Below, piece after piece: positions 1 through 10,102 of a stretch of 38,018 nt of DNA (the stretch's first letter is position 1; every line of letters starts with the position of its first letter). The notes beneath the pieces were generated by a model. That model was not told the DNA's origin, searched no databases, and worked only from the letters and a program-made list of their open reading frames with translations. The translations under genes and the position numbers were made by a program. This stretch comes from Byssochlamys sp. IMV 00236 (Eukaryota > Ascomycota > Eurotiomycetes > Eurotiales > Thermoascaceae): positions 1-38,018 of the forward strand of contig MSJH02000438.1 in assembly GCA_001931875.2 (NCBI GenBank), in the 5' to 3' direction.

Positions 1-28
1 TTTTTTTTTTTTTTTTTTTTTTTTTTTT
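1..28. repeat. Poly-T run at the left end
   Basis: The window opens with 28 consecutive T residues just upstream of the first start codon. The right end is also a T-run. This fits assembly breaks at homopolymers better than a biological boundary; no telomeric repeat is visible. Confidence 0.9.
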
Positions 29-46
29 GTCCCTCTTTTAAACAAC

Positions 47-1542
47 ATGAATTATAATAATAACAATATCATATTACCACAGCTAATGACAGCACAAGAA
101 CATCAAGTAAAAAAGAAGCCACATGTCCATATCGCTTGCGTAAGTATTTATGACCTGTAAACTATCTTCTGGTCAACTTACAGAATATTTTATTTTTAGA
201 ACAATTGCAAAAAGGCTCACTTGGCTTGTGATGGTAGATATATTATTAAACAGCACTTGTCATAAGCTAATACCTATTTAAGAATCTAGACCTTGTAAAA
301 GATGTATTGCAACAGATAAAGCAGATACCTGTCAAAACACTGAGCATAAAAAGAGAGGCCGACCTAAACTGATAAGAGACGAAAGCAAGTCAAAATCAAG
401 AAGACTCAATGCTATGATACCAGAATTGGTTAATTCAGTATTTTCGACTGATAATAGCATGAAAGGTGAAGATGCGCTACAAATGATGACCGTAACGTGT
501 GCGTCTTTTCGCTATCATGTATTGAATGCTTATACGTTACTAGATATTTATTACCCTTGATTTATGCTGTGCTAGAGCATCAGATGAATCTTTTGATTTT
601 CTAGATCTCTACCCACAAGAGTTAGCACACAGATCAATATATGATTTTATTCTTCCTGGTGAAGAAAGCCATGTCTCCAAAATACACAGATATCTGCTTA
701 ATAACATCGCACAGCAGCATCAACAAAAAATACCCAATAACATCCTACGATCTTCTTCTGATCTTTTTTATTCTACTCCTGCAAAGAAATTACTGGATAT
801 TGCCAATGGATCACAAACATTCAAACAAACCATCAAGTTCCGTCGTAAAGAAAAACAAGGACAAGAGATGCAAGCAAGTTTTTATCTGGGCGGCGGGTTA
901 GGCGCGGATCTGCTGGAATCCTCAACCTTTAGTCAATTATATATCGTTTGTATACTATCGCCTACTGTTCCTATCAAAAGATCAGGCGCCATTAATTTGT
1001 CCTCTTTGCTCTTATTAAATCATGATATTCGTCAAACCGAGTATCAACAGCAACGGGATGAAGAGGAAAGACTTTTAGATATTTTATCCTCATCGCCTTC
1101 AAATAGCTACTCATCTCCTACAAACAGTTACAATTCCTTAACTTCTCCTTCAATTGAGCAACAGCAGTTACAACAACAACAACAACAACAGCAAAGCACA
1201 GGTGGATCGACTACTTCTATCCAGCTAGACGACAAAAAGAAACAAAGCGAATTAAGCATGTTTCAAATAAAATCCTCGACCAAGGATAACCGTTCGTTGG
1301 CGAATAATAATAACAAGCAACAACAGCAACAGCAACAACAACAACAACAACAGCAACAACAGCAACCATTTGCACACCCTAATGAACTCTATTATTTTCA
1401 AACTACTTCCAGCAGGCTATCATCGGAGGCTATGGCACGGACAGCATATCCATACTTATCAGGCACAAACCTTGTCAACACAAACATTCATTTTAGCCCA
1501 TTAGCAAAGTTCAATAGTATGTCTACGACTTTTCTCAGTTGA
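47..1542 (+). CDS. Zn2Cys6 transcription factor with PAS-like region (ERT1/AcuK/AcuM-like)
   Basis: Predicted nuclear DNA-binding regulator of 435 residues. Exons: 47-139, 200-233, 283-496 and 576-1542. The third donor is uncertain (492 or 497), but the last exon stays in frame to TGA at 1540-1542. Residues 31-59 form a zinc cluster (C-x2-C-x6-C-x5-C-x2-C-x8-C, core CNNCKKAHLACD), followed by a basic KKRGRPK stretch. A PAS-like segment starts near residue 114 (ASDESFDFLDLYPQEL, then YDFILPGEE). Zinc cluster plus PAS is the layout of the ERT1/AcuK/AcuM activators of gluconeogenesis. The C-terminal half is low complexity with two polyglutamine tracts (about 1157-1194 and 1315-1367). Family is well supported; the exact orthologue and its targets are inferred. 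The start at 47 is the first ATG after the T-run. Confidence 0.85.
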
Positions 1543-1601
1543 ACATCAAATAAAACGATTTAAAATATTACATCCACCTTGTGGTTATTTACCTTTTAGT
1601 C

Positions 1602-2388
1602 TCAATAACTGTATATCCCTGAGCAAAGAAAGATGTTGGTACTCTGAAGACCGCTCGAGAGTGTGACTAGTTGGAAATATGCCATCCGTTGCTGTTCTAT
1701 TAAAAATATAGTATCTTCTGAAGCCCAACAATACTTCTTGTAAGTGGCGTTAAAGATGCTTAAAGCACCGAAAGTAACCTTTATATGGTCGTAACCATAT
1801 TTGCCAGCATCACCGAGTAGAAGCTTTCCTGATGCTTCTAGCAAAAAAGCTCATTGTCAACATCAAGAATACAAGCATCAGACTTATAATCTTCTTATGA
1901 AGAAAGTAACTTATACTCTACAGGTACGAATTTCAAATCATAATTCTTGACAGTGTCCACTGCATTCTCTATTACTGGCCAAACTAAAGCGTGGTTGAAA
2001 CTGGCTTCATTAATGGAAAGCCGTTCATACAGTTTGGGCTTTCTGTAGACTCACAGCTAAATAACTGGGAAAAAATAAGCACATTAGATATGGTAAGTTG
2101 TAAAAATATTTGCATTTTACCAATACCAAAAGTTTAAAGAATTCTTTTACAAAGTTTACAAAAATTGTATTGAGAGCATTTTCCATTGCTTCCTTTGAGT
2201 TTCCAACCACCTTATCAACAGCTTCTAAGTCGTTCTAAAAAATAAACGTCGTTAAGTTTGCTTTAATTTCTCTTTTCTTTCAAGCTAATCAAGCTGGCTT
2301 ACAGTTTTCATAACAGCCAACACGTCCTTTATGTATTCAATGCATGCTTGAAATGGACTTGTTGTTGTGCATTAACTAGTGTCGACAT
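1602..2388 (-). pseudogene. Broken copy of a repetitive hypothetical protein family
   Basis: On the minus strand three blocks read like one protein in changing frames: a start region at 2388, a block around 2230-2120 (KEAMENALNTIFVNFVKEFF), a block near 2035-1905 (INEASFNHALVWPVIENAV) and a block at 1844-1602 (DAGKYGYDHIKVTFGALSIF). A one-base frameshift lies near 1846-1852, with further frame changes near 2360 and after 1700, and stops between blocks. A possible intron joins the first two blocks. From memory, the EASF..VWP and YDH.K..FGAL signatures belong to a large unannotated family repeated across Mucorales genomes. Its function is unknown to me. It looks dead here; the family link needs a search. 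Confidence 0.55.
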
Positions 2389-3443
2389 GATGATATAGTT
2401 CCTGTAAGGTATAAGGGATCACATCTTATGGAATATCCACATTCTATAATATGATACTTCTCCAAGCTGAGGACAGCAGTTTGATATTATCACAAAAAAA
2501 AATTTAAGCATCTATTGCATTCTAATACACCAAAAATTAGACCAATACTACGGGCGCAGCTCTATCCAATACCTATAATATCGCCCAACAAAGCTTTTCA
2601 ATGTGTGGCGCCAAGCTAAGCATGGCTTTATAAAGTTACCGAATTGTTTTGTTTCTTTCAGGAAGAGATAAAAAAGAAATGTTGTTATTTATCCTAGTTT
2701 TTTGTTGTCAGTTGATCAACAAAGTTGCAAGGACACGTATAATTATGATGACATTGTATTTTATATTAGAGTGAACTGGACAAGCCTTAGATTAGGCAGA
2801 GGTATTGATAATGTGGCGTTGTATAGTGACAGCATAGGTAGCGCCCCAAGGAAGCGCCCGTAGCATTAGCCTATTTTCTGGTGAATTTTCTAGTGCATGT
2901 AGTGTTGGTCCATAACTTATCAGAAGTTGTGACAATTACTAGTGTCAAGGTACTGGCGCCAGGCGTCCCAGTTGTCTTCTTGATCGTTTATATTCCAAGA
3001 AGTGGAGTCATCATTAATGTGGTCAACCTAATACATATTATGAAAGGAAGTATTCCGTTTATATGGTCTGAGCATCTAAACTACTAGGAACATATCATTC
3101 TTTACTTTTCGCTTCTTGCTATCGTCGTTGTTAATGGTTATATAACCAAACACTGTGCATTGTTCGTTTCGATGTTGATTTCATATGTTTTCCCTTCTCT
3201 TCCCTTTCCTTTTGCATATCCTTATTGCATAACAAACAATAACATTTTTAATTAGCTATATAGTATTGACACTGATGCCAAGAGTAAAATTTGCACTTGT
3301 TAAATTCTAATGTCACATTAACTATTGGTTGATTTCGCTTGTTGACAAACTAAATGTCGTATATGTAGAAACTTTGTCGTACAAAATATGAGTATATTAA
3401 GCATGAAAGCAATGTCTCATTAAAAACCGAGTATTACAATATG
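2389..3443. other. Intergenic, probably decayed repeat sequence
   Basis: No supportable gene. It holds short open frames without start context or splice signals, and scattered GC-richer patches near 2560-2630 and 2830-2970 that contrast with the AT-rich surroundings. These may be old element sequence, but I could not identify any protein in six frames. Confidence 0.5.
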
Positions 3444-3950
3444 AGTTTTCAAATTTTTTTATGAAGACGGGCACGGTAATGCAGTTGATGAATACGAAAG
3501 ACCTGTGCCTATAGACTACATCATTGATGAAGAGCGATATACTTTAGAAACAGTTAGTTCACATACTCAGTATTTGCATAACCAGCCTCAGGAGAATAAT
3601 TTCGATATAGGTTCTATGGCAGATGAAGATGCAAAAGATGACGTAGATATTTGCATGAAGGAAGCGTCGACTAAGCGAGCGTACACACTCTATACGGATC
3701 AAGATAAAGTTAGATTCTTTAAACTGATGTTTGAGAGAGCTATGAGTGCTTCAGCTGCTGCGAAACAATTAGGTATTCATGTTCGTACAGCTCAAATGTA
3801 CAAAACGGATCCTGATAGTATTTTTATAAAGCATAAGAAAACCGGTCGTTCGCGTATACTTCAAGAAGAACATAAGCAAGTGATCTTGGAGTACATAGAT
3901 GAGAATCCTTCAGCCGTCTTGGAGCAAGTGGTGCACCAATCCATACTATA
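3444..3950 (+). pseudogene. Truncated Tc1/mariner-like transposase, N-terminal HTH part only
   Basis: An open frame runs from 3444 to a stop at 3949-3951, without an ATG near its beginning (first in-frame ATG at 3616). Its second half has a helix-turn-helix pattern: SASAAAKQLGIHVRTAQ, then an RSRILQEEHKQVILEYIDEN stretch, as in the DNA-binding half of Tc1/mariner/IS630 transposases. The DDE catalytic half is absent: after the ENPSAVLEQVV segment, similarity stops abruptly near 3935 and unrelated sequence follows. The residues are otherwise well preserved, so the truncation may be fairly recent. Assignment to the Tc1/mariner group is by motif recognition only. Confidence 0.6.
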
Positions 3951-3952
3951 GA

Positions 3953-4168
3953 CCCGCCATGGCAGCACCAGATAGATATCACTTATGGAACAGGAATGTT
4001 GCTGCTTGCCTCAACTACATGCACATCCTTCGTGGGCTTCAACGTAATGGCATGGTTCCTCATAGGTTTAGCCGGGTTGCTGTTGCTCCTACAAGACGTC
4101 GAAGAAGAGTGGACGATCAGGAGCAACCAAGAACTAGAATACGCTTAGACGATGATTCTCCGTCCTAG
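3953..4168 (+). pseudogene. C-terminal fragment resembling TnpB/Fanzor-type element protein
   Basis: Directly after the truncated transposase, a different frame reads a basic tail that ends with TAG at 4166-4168. It contains WNRNVAACLN followed by RGLQRNGMVPHRFSR. In RuvC-type OrfB/TnpB and Fanzor proteins the last RuvC motif has the form (W)NRDxxAxxN. Here the expected Asp is Asn, so the piece would be catalytically dead even if expressed. No upstream RuvC motifs are present. The end is rich in Arg, Asp and Ser. The family call is tentative; another Mucorales element with the same tail motif is possible. Confidence 0.4.
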
Positions 4169-4755
4169 TTATCGCTAGAACATATCTAAATGCCTTTGAG
4201 GTAAGTTGTATACATATAATAATTTTCTTACATAACTAACTATATAATTCTTTATATCCTCTCCTTGGTATTTATTATTCTCATTTGTATGTCGTCTCCT
4301 TTCGCACGTATTTTATTTTTTAAATTTACGCCAATTATTTCTTTCATACACGTCATAATTTTATCTTTGAAATTTATTTTTAATAAAACAGTATGAGTCA
4401 ATGAAAAATTAAACAAAAGGGTCAGGTACGTACAGCAGCATTTTTCACTAACACTCCTGCTTTTCCTTTGATGTTATCTGGAGCATTTTTATTGGAGATG
4501 ACTTAAACTGTATTTATTATACTGATAAGGTAAATGAAGAAAGAAGATGCTATAAACAAATCATTTCATGGCTCGACACAATTTGGAAAGCTGATGTCGG
4601 ACTTTCTCTCAGTGAAGAGAATACTTTTTTGGGAATTTAAAATTAAAGATTCCGGTAATAATTTAGATCCCGAACTGCGACGAATCCCAGTGAGGGCAGA
4701 GTTAATTGTAAAACTGTCAGTAGGCCAGTATTGAGTTCCTTCTCTACAATATAAT
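4169..4755. other. Intergenic upstream of RPS8, with one protein-like fragment
   Basis: It contains an open frame at 4534-4734 (+) whose translation looks protein-like (KIKDSGNNLDPELRRIPVRA) but has no recognised family, no TATA and no splice partners. It may be a repeat fragment. The last 30 bases before the RPS8 start are pyrimidine-rich (TTCCTTCTCTAC), typical of ribosomal protein gene start sites. Confidence 0.4.
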
Positions 4756-5710
4756 ATGGGTAAGAGAGAAGAGCATCCATCCATCCATTAAGAAGAAGAC
4801 TAATGCAGTATACATCCATTAGGTATCAGCCGTGATTCTCGCCACAAGCGTAGCGCCACTGGTGCTAGACGTGCTCAATACAGAAAGAAGAGAAAGTAAG
4901 TTATTCAACAATTTAAAGAAATTAGAAAATGCAAGGGGAAGGGATGAGCAATGCACAATCAAAAGACATTTTGTTTGAAATAAGAAAAGAGTGGAGAGAA
5001 GCAAAATAATAAAAGAGAGAGAGGGGGAAACAATGGATCAACAGGATTGATATTTACAACTGTAATCATTAGGTTCGAATTGGGTCGTCAATCTGCCAAC
5101 ACCAAATTAGGCAGCAAGCGTATCCACTTGGTTCGTGTTCGCGGTGGCAACTACAAGCGTCGTGCTCTTCGTTTGGACAGCGGTAACTTCTCTTGGGGTT
5201 CTGAAGGTATCTCTCGCAAGACTCGTGTCTTGACTGTCGTCTACAACGCCTCCAACAACGAATTGGTTCGTACCAACACTCTTGTCAAGGGTGCTGTCAT
5301 CCAAGTTGATGCCACTCCTTTCCGTCAATGGTATGAATCTCACTATGCCATTGGTCTCGGTAAGCAAAAGGCTACTGAAAATGCTGTAAGTTATGAAATG
5401 CTGTATGCACAAACATTATATTCATATGTTATTATAGGAAGCTGAAAAGAAGTCCAAGGCCGTTCAAAAGAAGATTGATGCTCGTGCCGCCACCGCTGCT
5501 ATTGATCCCCTCTTGAACGATCAATTCAATGCTGGTCGCCTCTATGCAGTCATTGCTTCTCGTCCCGGTCAATCTGGTCGTTGTGATGGTTACATCCTTG
5601 AAGGCAAGGAACTCGAATTCTATATTCGTAAGATTAAGGTATGTCATAAAGCGTTTTCCATTCTTTCGTAATGCTCACTGTTTTTTTTATAGTCCAAGAA
5701 GCAACACTAA
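4756..5710 (+). CDS. RPS8: 40S ribosomal protein S8 (eS8)
   Basis: Component of the small ribosomal subunit, 202 residues, the normal eS8 length. Exons: 4756-4759, 4823-4895, 5073-5385, 5438-5638 and 5693-5710. The protein begins [19 protein letters not shown] and contains [20 protein letters not shown] and ends KSKKQH, all classic eS8 sequence. The first coding exon is only ATGG; the GT of the glycine codon comes from exon 2, and without this splice the frame would stop after 12 codons. The second intron is long for this window (177 bp). Codon use is strongly biased toward C/G-ending codons, as in highly expressed genes. RPL11 follows about 390 bp downstream on the same strand. Confidence 0.97.
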
Positions 5711-6097
5711 ATTGCTATTTCTGTCCCATATTTTTGTTTACAACGAAGATAAGCTTATTAGCAGTAATAAAAAGATATCTTTCTTAAAAAAAAAACGTTG
5801 CCTGAATGCCTTTAAACGCTTAAAACTTGAATGATAAGTTTAATGCTTGGGTCAAAAATGCATAATGTAATGCCTGCCTATAACACAGCATGTTGAGTAG
5901 TGCGAACTACTGTTCACTGTTACCGGGCAAAATTAAACTTCAGACCGGAATTGGGTGTACTTCTCCATATATCTTTTACTGCACCCAAGAGGAAGAGGGG
6001 AATATGTGTGTGTGTGAGAGTGAGGGGCAGGAGAAGAGTATCAAAAATAAATGCTTGAAATTTCTCCCTCTTTTTTGCTTGGATATCGTCAGACACC
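5711..6097. other. RPS8 3' region and RPL11 promoter
   Basis: About 390 bp between two tandem ribosomal protein genes. It holds an A-rich RPS8 tail (poly-A run near 5789), a GA/GT-rich stretch at 5985-6035 and a pyrimidine-rich tract (TTTCTCCCTCTTTTTTGCTT, 6060-6080) just before the RPL11 start, likely its transcription start region. No gene is seen. Confidence 0.5.
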
Positions 6098-6999
6098 ATG
6101 GTAATAATAAGACTAAATAATGGGGAGCATACATAAAGAGATGGATGATTAAAGAAGTTGATTGATGGATGAATATATGACAACAAAAAAAAAAGTAGAA
6201 AATCTGATGCCAATTGAATTGACATTATTGTTTCATAATAAACTGTCATGCAACAACATTGAACTGTACACCCAACCACACACTAAATATATATACGTGC
6301 ATAAAGTAGACAATGGAGACATTTAATCATTTCGTCTCTTGTGCTGATGCTCACCCACCATTACTGTTAAATTATGCAGTTGCTAAACTCTTTCACTATT
6401 TTACATAGAGCGCCGAACAACAAAAGGTTACCAAAAACCCTATGCGCAACCTCAAGATCGAAAAGTTGGTTCTCAACATTTGTGTTGGTGAATCCGGTGA
6501 TAGACTTACTCGTGCCGCCAAGGTGCTCGAACAATTGACTGGTCAAACTCCTGTCTACTCCAAGGCCCGTTACACTGTCCGTACTTTCTCCATTCGTCGT
6601 AACGAAAAGATCGCCGTTCACGTCACTGTTCGTGGTCCCAAGGCCGAGGAAATCCTTGAACGTGGTTTGAAGGTCAAGGAATACGAACTCAAGACTCGCA
6701 ACTTCTCTGACACTGGTAACTTCGGTTTCGGTATTGATGAACACATTGATTTGGGTATCAAGTACGATCCTTCCATTGGTATCTACGGTATGGACTACTA
6801 CGTCGTCATGGGCCGTCCTGGTTACCGTGTCTCTCGTCGTAAGCACTGCAAGGCCAAGGTTGGTGTCACTCACCGTATCAAGAAGGTAAGAATTATCTTT
6901 ATGTGAGGTGTTTGTATTCATTTTGTTTTTCTATTATAGGAAGAATCTATTGAATGGTTCAAGAACCGTTTCGATGGTGTTGTTTCCAACAAGGACTAA
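6098..6999 (+). CDS. RPL11: 60S ribosomal protein L11 (uL5)
   Basis: Large-subunit protein of the 5S RNP, 179 residues. Exons: 6098-6100, 6409-6885 and 6940-6999. Diagnostic segments are [36 protein letters not shown] and [20 protein letters not shown]. The second exon opens, without a Met, with [11 protein letters not shown] directly after a TTTTACATAG acceptor. The best 5' partner is an ATG followed at once by GTAATA at 6098, so the first coding exon is the start codon alone, with a 308-bp intron. The pyrimidine-rich tract before 6098 supports this. Codon bias is strong. The two main exons are certain; the first is inferred. Confidence 0.95.
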
Positions 7000-7485
7000 A
7001 TTTTATTTGTGTAAAAAGAAAGAAATAAAGAAAAAGAATAGGTTGTCTGCTTCTTTTTCATTTCTTTAGCCATCTTGTTCTGAATGATGCTTCGGTTCAG
7101 GAACATATATTGTTGTATAAGCAGCAAATGACATAGACCCGTCTTTTTTTATAGTTTATAGAATTCTTATCTTTAAAAAAGATAGACCAACTTGATTAGG
7201 TTTGCAAGTCGACAAAAGAAAAGCAGACAAGAACTCGACATATAAGCTGTGTACAGTGCTCACGGCATCAATTTATGCACTTACAAATATCAATTTACGT
7301 AAACTTGATTGATCAGCTCGTGTCAGTCCTAAAATCAATTGGCGTAGTACCCAGATCCAAATCGCGTCTTTAGTTGATCTATTCGCATAATAACTTTCCA
7401 CGACTTCACATAAGCATAATATTAACAATGCGAATTGGGTATCGATTTTGGTATTGACGCGAAATAGCACTGGCATGGTTTGATA
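7000..7485. other. Intergenic downstream of RPL11
   Basis: RPL11 3' end with an AAATAAAG poly-A-like signal near 7021. The rest is AT-rich with no supportable gene. Short minus-strand open frames at 7273-7476 look like chance. Confidence 0.5.
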
Positions 7486-7489
7486 TGGG

Positions 7490-7725
7490 TCATTATAATA
7501 ACTCGAGTATAATCTTATAGTAGAGCATACATTCTACTTTTCTCTATTGCATCTGATAAGAATAACTTATAATAATAATAACTATAATAGCTACTTGTAT
7601 AACAATAATAATCACACTGATCACATTAATATAAATAGCGGTCATAGATTCTCTACCCTTATAAAACGCTTACGCGTCTAATTTAACAACATTTCAGCTT
7701 TTCTTTTTATAAAGAATGTAATTCG
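7490..7725 (+). promoter_or_regulatory. Promoter-like block shared with the 11.1-kb gene
   Basis: Three ordered blocks recur upstream of 11214: a roughly 40-nt block (CATTATAATAA, then AGTATAATCTTATAGTAGA, near 7495-7536), a TATA-like ATATAAATAG near 7629-7638, and a TTTATAAAGAAT motif near 7707-7718 just before the coding part. Spacing is longer here than in the second copy. It reads like a duplicated 5' gene end. Confidence 0.55.
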
Positions 7726-7754
7726 TATGTTGTCGACATAATGGCCTTTTTTAG

Positions 7755-8207
7755 CATGAAGAAGGAACGGAATATGACGCCAGTGAAGTGGGAACCATAC
7801 ATGACAAGAATGGAAGCAAAAATATCAAAGAGGGCTTTTTAAAGCTACCAAAAGTCTTAAAGGATATGCTGGACCGCTTAGTCATGAAAAAGAAATCTCA
7901 TGCAGGAATGGAAGTCGTGGGTATTCTTCACTGGCAAGTAATGACAGCTGGCCGACCTCGCCGATATATTACAGGAATATCAAGAGGAAAAGAGCTGAAT
8001 ATTCCTTGCAATATAGAGAAGTTTGGTGTGGAAGTTCTTCCAGTTCTGGTACAAGCATGGCAAGTAAAGCAGAAGATTGCCAGAACCAGAGAACTTTCCG
8101 TCACGTCAGCCAATAATGAAGAAAAAGAAGACAGCAGTTGGCTAGATACTTGCTTGAAAGATGATGGTGCCACCCTTGTCATTCCTTTAACAGCAGACAC
8201 CCTATAA
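7755..8207 (+). CDS. Unknown protein, accessory family; 5' end unresolved
   Basis: An open frame of about 150 codons starts at a TTTTTTAG acceptor (7752-7754) and ends TAA at 8205-8207. There is no ATG in this frame near its beginning, so a short upstream exon must supply the start, or the gene is broken. A second frame from ATG 7741 stops at 7842 and could be the original N-terminus if a frameshift lies near 7830. The readable core is EGFLKLPKVLKDMLDRL, then ISRGKELNIP and KFGVEVLPVLVQAWQVKQK, ending in an acidic tail. It resembles, from memory, repetitive Mucorales hypothetical proteins. No function can be given. The promoter-like block upstream is shared with the gene at 11214. Confidence 0.5.
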   Translation, partial: HEEGTEYDASEVGTIHDKNGSKNIKEGFLKLPKVLKDMLDRLVMKKKSHAGMEVVGILHWQVMTAGRPRRYITGISRGKELNIPCNIEKFGVEVLPVLVQAWQVKQKIARTRELSVTSANNEEKEDSSWLDTCLKDDGATLVIPLTADTL

Positions 8208-8900
8208 TAGGCTGAATACCTTAAGTAAATGTAAAATGACTTTGTTAAAAGAGGATTGTGTGTCTTCTATACAAGAAAGACCTGCTCTATTAATAAAGAA
8301 TATAAGAAGCACGAACGCCAACACCAGTCTCGGCATAGTGTATCAAAAGTGCAAATAAAATAAAAAAAGACATTCATCAACCACAAAAGCTACTCTTGTT
8401 TCACTTGATTGTTGCCTTCATGATCTCGGCCTTTATGGCTGCCTACAGTGCAACCTTGACAAAATATAGACAAAAAATGGTTCCTCGGCAGAGAACACAT
8501 AATAGATAACTGTATTCTCAATACTTTATTGTTTATGACAAACATCAAAGTAATAAACTTGTTGTTAATGGACAAATTTGCATCACGTGGAAAATAAAGG
8601 CATCTATGGCAATGATCGACAATTTTGAAAAATAGAGCTTTTCAGTAACATTTGTCCTCATATTTTTCCTTGGGACAACAATTTACCATACTCACACGAG
8701 AAATTGAACATGGGAAAAATTATTTTGGTACTCTCCGCTTAGCAGATCAAGAAGAATTAAAAGAAATGGTAGTTGCTGGAGGCAAATAATCCTTGTATGT
8801 CCTTTTATATACTAAACCATAACGCTGACGGGACAAGGACGACAGATATAGTAGAGTACTCCATGGCACTACAAACACTTTTGAATCAGGTTTTTTGCTG

Positions 8901-8933
<33 letters not shown>

Positions 8934-9458
8934 GAAACACATTTATAGCTAGAAATAAAAGCGCGACCAGAGATCCTATTGTAGCATACATTGCTTTCTG
9001 AATATCATGATTAGGGACGCAAAGCGTAGTAGCTATCATGTGTATATAAATAGAACATTTTTGCACAAACATAGAAAGCGTTACACTCAAGATACGCAAA
9101 TTTAATTCGACTTTCAAAAAAAAAAAAAAGATCCAACGTAAATGAGGCGCAGTCTACTACCAGCCTCAATGATGCAAGAATGAAAAAAAAAAAAAAAAAA
9201 ACTATAGTTTTTGAATTGAACATAAATGTAAATATGACTCATGATGAAGCAAGTATATTCATTTTATGTTCTCGTCCAAAAATGTCAACACTAAATAGTG
9301 AATAGACAGAAATAGGCCCAAACCCTGAAAAAGATAGTTTGCATGCTCGGTAAAGTGTAACTAAAATTTATATCTCTGACTACACTGCGATTGAATAAAG
9401 GGAAAAGAAAACTATTATCTTTTATATAAAAAATAAATAAATAAGTATGCTTTATTAT
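8208..9458. other. Intergenic with three long A-tracts
   Basis: No supportable gene. It contains A-runs of 30 (8901-8930), 14 (9116-9129) and 19 (9183-9201) nucleotides within 300 bp. A short plus-strand frame near 8690-8790 (LTREIEHGKNYFGTLRLADQ) looks protein-like but is isolated and unrecognised. The open frames over the A-tracts are artefacts of poly-Phe or poly-Lys coding. Confidence 0.5.
8901..8930. repeat. 30-nt A-tract
   Basis: Uninterrupted run of 30 A. Two further A-runs follow at 9116-9129 and 9183-9201. It could be a retrocopy tail relic or simple slippage. Confidence 0.9.
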
Positions 9459-9986
9459 TTAAGGGAATAAAACAAAATCGTCATTCATTTCTTCAAAAGT
9501 TGAAAAGGATAAGAGAGGAGAAGCAGGCGGAGAGAAAGGGTAAAGTGTGTCATCATTATCATTATTAGTTATTCTTTCAAGTTCTTGCAATATCGTTTCA
9601 TCTTCCAGTAATACATTATCTTCTTTATCACAAGATTCGTCGTTATTATAAGAAGTAATAGTTGGTATTGGGCCAAATAAAGCGCCTTCATCTTGATTTG
9701 TCCTTCTTTTCTTTACAACTCTTGTAATATCAGAAGATGAACGCTTAGAAGATGATGAATATACTGGTGATAAAATACTATTATCCAAAGAAGAGTCATC
9801 CGGTTGATTGTTCGTGTCATGAGTAGATTTGCGCCAGTTCTGAAAAGTGGTTAATATTTCTTTTTCACTTATGGCGGCTGAAGATTGGCGACCAGGTAAA
9901 AATCCAACTTTAAACATTCTTTTGGGTATAAATGATGATGACGAAGGTGTGCTAATTGAAGGTTCATAGATAGTTCTTGAATGCAT
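9459..9986 (-). CDS. Small low-complexity, probably nuclear protein
   Basis: Single-exon minus-strand gene of 175 residues, not recognised. The open frame extends upstream to 10106, but its first ATG is at 9986 with a good context (CCACCATGC), and a TATA-like CTATAAAG sits about 110 bp upstream (10102-10095), inside the extended frame, so I chose 9986. Visible features are a short conserved-looking N-terminal segment (RMFKVGFLPGRQS), Ser-rich stretches, a basic VVKKRR cluster that could be a nuclear localisation signal, and an acidic C-terminal half with PFSPPASPLL. Such proteins are often regulatory, but nothing here proves a role. Confidence 0.6.
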   Translation of the reverse strand: MHSRTIYEPSISTPSSSSFIPKRMFKVGFLPGRQSSAAISEKEILTTFQNWRKSTHDTNNQPDDSSLDNSILSPVYSSSSKRSSSDITRVVKKRRTNQDEGALFGPIPTITSYNNDESCDKEDNVLLEDETILQELERITNNDNDDTLYPFSPPASPLLSFSTFEEMNDDFVLFP

Positions 9987-10094
9987 GGTGGATGAGTTTT
10001 CATGGTTTGGTGAATGGGTTGTTTGGCAATAGTTTCGTTGATGGTAAGACAGGTCATTTTTATCAGTTTTTAAAGAACACAAAACGCTACTTGA

Positions 10095-10102
10095 CTTTAT
10101 AG
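10095..10102 (-). promoter_or_regulatory. TATA-like box of the 9.5-kb gene
   Basis: CTATAAAG on the minus strand, about 110 bp before the chosen ATG at 9986. This supports the shorter reading of that gene. Confidence 0.45.

Noticed and set aside
4896..5072. snoRNA inside the long RPS8 intron
   Set aside because: No convincing pair of C (RTGATGA) and D (CTGA) boxes with a terminal stem was found.
5107..5412. Minus-strand open frame inside RPS8
   Set aside because: It is antisense to strongly biased eS8 codons; such shadow frames are expected and the peptide has no family resemblance.
6101..6408. Box C/D snoRNA in the first RPL11 intron
   Set aside because: GGATGAT and CTGATG-like motifs occur, but no consistent C/D spacing or closing stem could be seen.
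6367..6921. 184-codon minus-strand frame over RPL11
   Set aside because: Shadow of the RPL11 exon; the long open antisense frame is a by-product of biased codon use.
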